From Panagrolaimus kolymaensis (taxonomy: Eukaryota > Nematoda > Chromadorea > Rhabditida > Panagrolaimidae): a stretch of 64,000 nucleotides of DNA. The DNA is taken from positions 124,001 to 188,000 of the forward strand of contig JAJQJQ010000056.1 of assembly GCA_028622995.1 (NCBI GenBank). Reading direction: 5' to 3'. Position 1 is the first letter of the stretch, and every line of letters starts with the position of its first letter. The position numbers were made by a program, and so were the translations under genes. Below are positions 62,137 through 64,000 of the stretch, one piece after another. Below the pieces are notes generated by a model, which ran no database searches, was not told the DNA's origin, and was given only the letters and a program-made list of their open reading frames with translations.

Positions 62137-62764
62137 GATTGCTAAAAATGGGAAAATGGAAAATGAAGACACCTAAAGATTTTTTTATAAAAGGTAGGTA
62201 GGTAAAAAAGGGAAAAAGGAAGGTGATGATGATGACGACTGCGCAATCGAATTTTATTTTTTTGACAAGACAAGCACTCCTTTAGCGAGCGGGACCGCCT
62301 TTTAATTCGTCAATTTGTTTGTAACAAGTTTTGATTATTGTTTTCTTTACAAAGTAGTCAGTTACTTGTGACGCCTTTTAAGAATGCTATCATTTGTTTA
62401 TGAAAACATTTTAGAAAATGAAAAGACTAAATTTATCAACAAAAAAGAATAGTAAAATATTAATTTTTGTCTTATTAATATCAGAATTTATGGTTTTAAA
62501 TAATTTCGATCGTAAAAAATTAACTTTTTTAGACACAAACAAGCTAATCATCGTTTTACTTTTTGTTTTACTTTTTTTAGTTGCGAAAAAGAAGATTATC
62601 TTTTTCAATTGTAGCTCGTTTTTAACTGATCTTGATTTTTCTTTCCTCGTTTTTGTATTCCTGTCTACATTGTTTTTTTCTTCTTTCTAACTGTTTATTT
62701 TACACTACCCATTTAAAAAAAAAATAAATAAAAGCAAAGTTAAACAAAATATATACTTTTTTCT
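62137..62764. other. Intergenic stretch
   Basis: 628 bp upstream of the small secreted gene and downstream of the right-edge gene, both - strand. AT-rich; open frames are Lys/Phe/Leu low complexity. A short GC-richer TAGCGAGCGGGACCGCC lies near 62283-62300. No gene seen. Confidence 0.55.
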
Positions 62765-64000
62765 TTATAAATAATAAATAAATGCTAATATCACCGGAAA
62801 ATAAAATTTAACCATATTATTTAAATTTTTTGTTGCGAAAGAACTAAGGGTATCTGAATTTGTTTCATTTGAAGCTATTGGAATTTCACCACTATTTTCC
62901 ATGGCTTCAATTCCTTCTTCAGGGAGATTTTTTTTAGTTGTTATCTCTGTCATGAGGCCAAGTTCATCTTCTTCCTCTTCATTTTCATCATTAAATTCTT
63001 TTTCATTATTATTTTTGTCGCTATTTCTTTCTGCAGCGGTGCCAGCAGTTTTTTGATTTTTTTCTTCGCTTCCAAGTATTCGTCCATCTCCGACGTCCAA
63101 ATCTCTGTCTTCATCATCCTCATCGCTATTAGCCGCATTTTTTCTATTGGTGGAGGTTGTTGTAAATCCTTTTCTTGTCGTTGCAGGAATAACGGTGGTA
63201 GTCAATTTTTTACTTACAAAAGTCGTTTTAAAATTAGATGCTTTTGTGGAAGCAGACGATGTCTTGGTTGTTTGAGAAGATGAATTATTTAACGATGACC
63301 CATATGGCTGTTGCTGTCTATGTGTTTTGTGATGATGACCTGAAAACAAAAATGTGTCAATTTTTTTTTACTTTACACAAAATTATTTATTACCAAAATG
63401 GGGAAGATGAACTTTCTCGAGAAGTTCTTTAGTTTCCATTGAAATAAAACCAAATTCAGCAAGATAAGGAATTTCAAGCAAACATTCAGCCGAAAAGTTT
63501 CCACTTTTTTCAGCTAAGAAAAGCTTTGATGCAAATTCATCATGATTCTAAAAATTTTATCTAAACCAATATTTTATAATTTTATAGAACATACTTTTCG
63601 ATAGGAATTGCCTATTAATAAATGGGATCCTTCAGCCGCGAATGAGTTTACTCGAAATTGGGTTGAATCTTGACGTAATGGTTCATCAAAACTTATTTTT
63701 AATTTTGATGGCCTAAATTAGATAAAAAAACATTTTAAAATTAATCACAATTTTAGCTTCTTTTTTCTCACCGAAATAAGAGATCATAAGCACACGTGGA
63801 AGCAATCTTTTTATTATGCCGCTGAATTGCATAAACTTTATGTCTTTGATTATCAAGATTTAAAATAAAATCTCGTGCATGAATTGAATGTTGATGGTTT
63901 TCTATAAAAATTCCTTTTATTTGATAAATTATGAAACTCGGTAAATAATAATTTTTTTTGTCGTTTACCTTCCGCAAAATTTTTAACTATAAAAGATTCC
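62765..64000 (-). CDS. Unrecognised protein, probable GPI anchor, 5' end missing
   Basis: Exons from the right edge: beyond 64000 to 63969, 63772-63913, 63595-63712, 63394-63547, 62765-63339; about 340 residues present, phases agree. The visible N-terminal part looks like a folded, beta-rich extracellular domain (ARDFILNLDNQRHKVYAI, F-R-V-N-S-F-A-A-E-G-S-H-L-L-I-G-N-S-Y). After FISMETKELLEKVHLPHFG the protein becomes low complexity: His/Gln, then Thr/Ser/Lys, then Asp/Glu-rich. It ends in a hydrophobic tail (MVKFYFPVILAFIYYL) preceded by small polar residues and with no cytosolic residues after it, typical of a GPI-anchor signal. One acceptor (63914) is AAAAG. The gene continues beyond the window. 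Confidence 0.65.

Overview
The window is nuclear DNA of a nematode. The evidence is a full set of animal genes with many introns of 45-60 bp ending in T-rich TTTTAG or TTTCAG acceptors, a chemoreceptor of the nematode-specific SRE class, and homologues of the C. elegans genes wnk-1, pig-1 and daf-1. Base composition is AT-rich and the long intergenic tracts are packed with A/T homopolymer runs and short microsatellites. I cannot fix the species; a low-GC nematode outside Caenorhabditis is likely. Gene models below were built by hand: exons were joined only where splice sites and reading phase agree, and nearly every complete model gives a whole number of codons ending in one stop.

Left part (1-13 kb): a GRAM-domain membrane protein (GRAMD4-like, + strand) converges on mitochondrial processing peptidase beta (- strand). 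That gene is divergent from an LHFPL-type four-pass membrane protein. Next come a cytosolic HSP70 with a textbook heat-shock element upstream and a nucleotide-diphospho-sugar transferase-like Golgi/ER protein.

Middle (13-38 kb, all - strand): a giant WNK kinase of about 2,016 residues (17 exons), a patatin-type phospholipase with one ankyrin-like repeat, a MADF-BESS transcription factor and a MELK/PIG-1 kinase with a C-terminal KA1-type region. They are separated by 3-5 kb gene-free tracts that probably hold regulatory DNA. The tract upstream of wnk carries four CACGTG boxes in about 725 bp.

Right part (38-64 kb): a 5.3 kb gene-free tract, a FMRFamide-receptor-like GPCR, an SRE-class chemoreceptor that seems to carry an in-frame stop, ER glucosidase I (MOGS), the iron-sulfur scaffold NFU1 followed closely by a CDC50 flippase subunit, a 202-bp hAT-like MITE with a perfect 8-bp target duplication, a divergent TGF-beta type I receptor without a recognisable TTSGSGSG box and with a kinase insert, and four unrecognised genes. 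One of those is a two-gene cluster with operon-like spacing, one is a small secreted protein, and the last is a probable GPI-anchored protein running off the right edge.

The genes are mostly independent housekeeping and signalling functions; I see no coherent new multi-gene system. The most interesting items are the intact MITE, the E-box cluster, the repeated heptamer in the MADF-BESS 3' region, the perfect hairpins, the atypical TGF-beta receptor, and two genes whose reading frames meet a stop that must be spliced out or is a real lesion.
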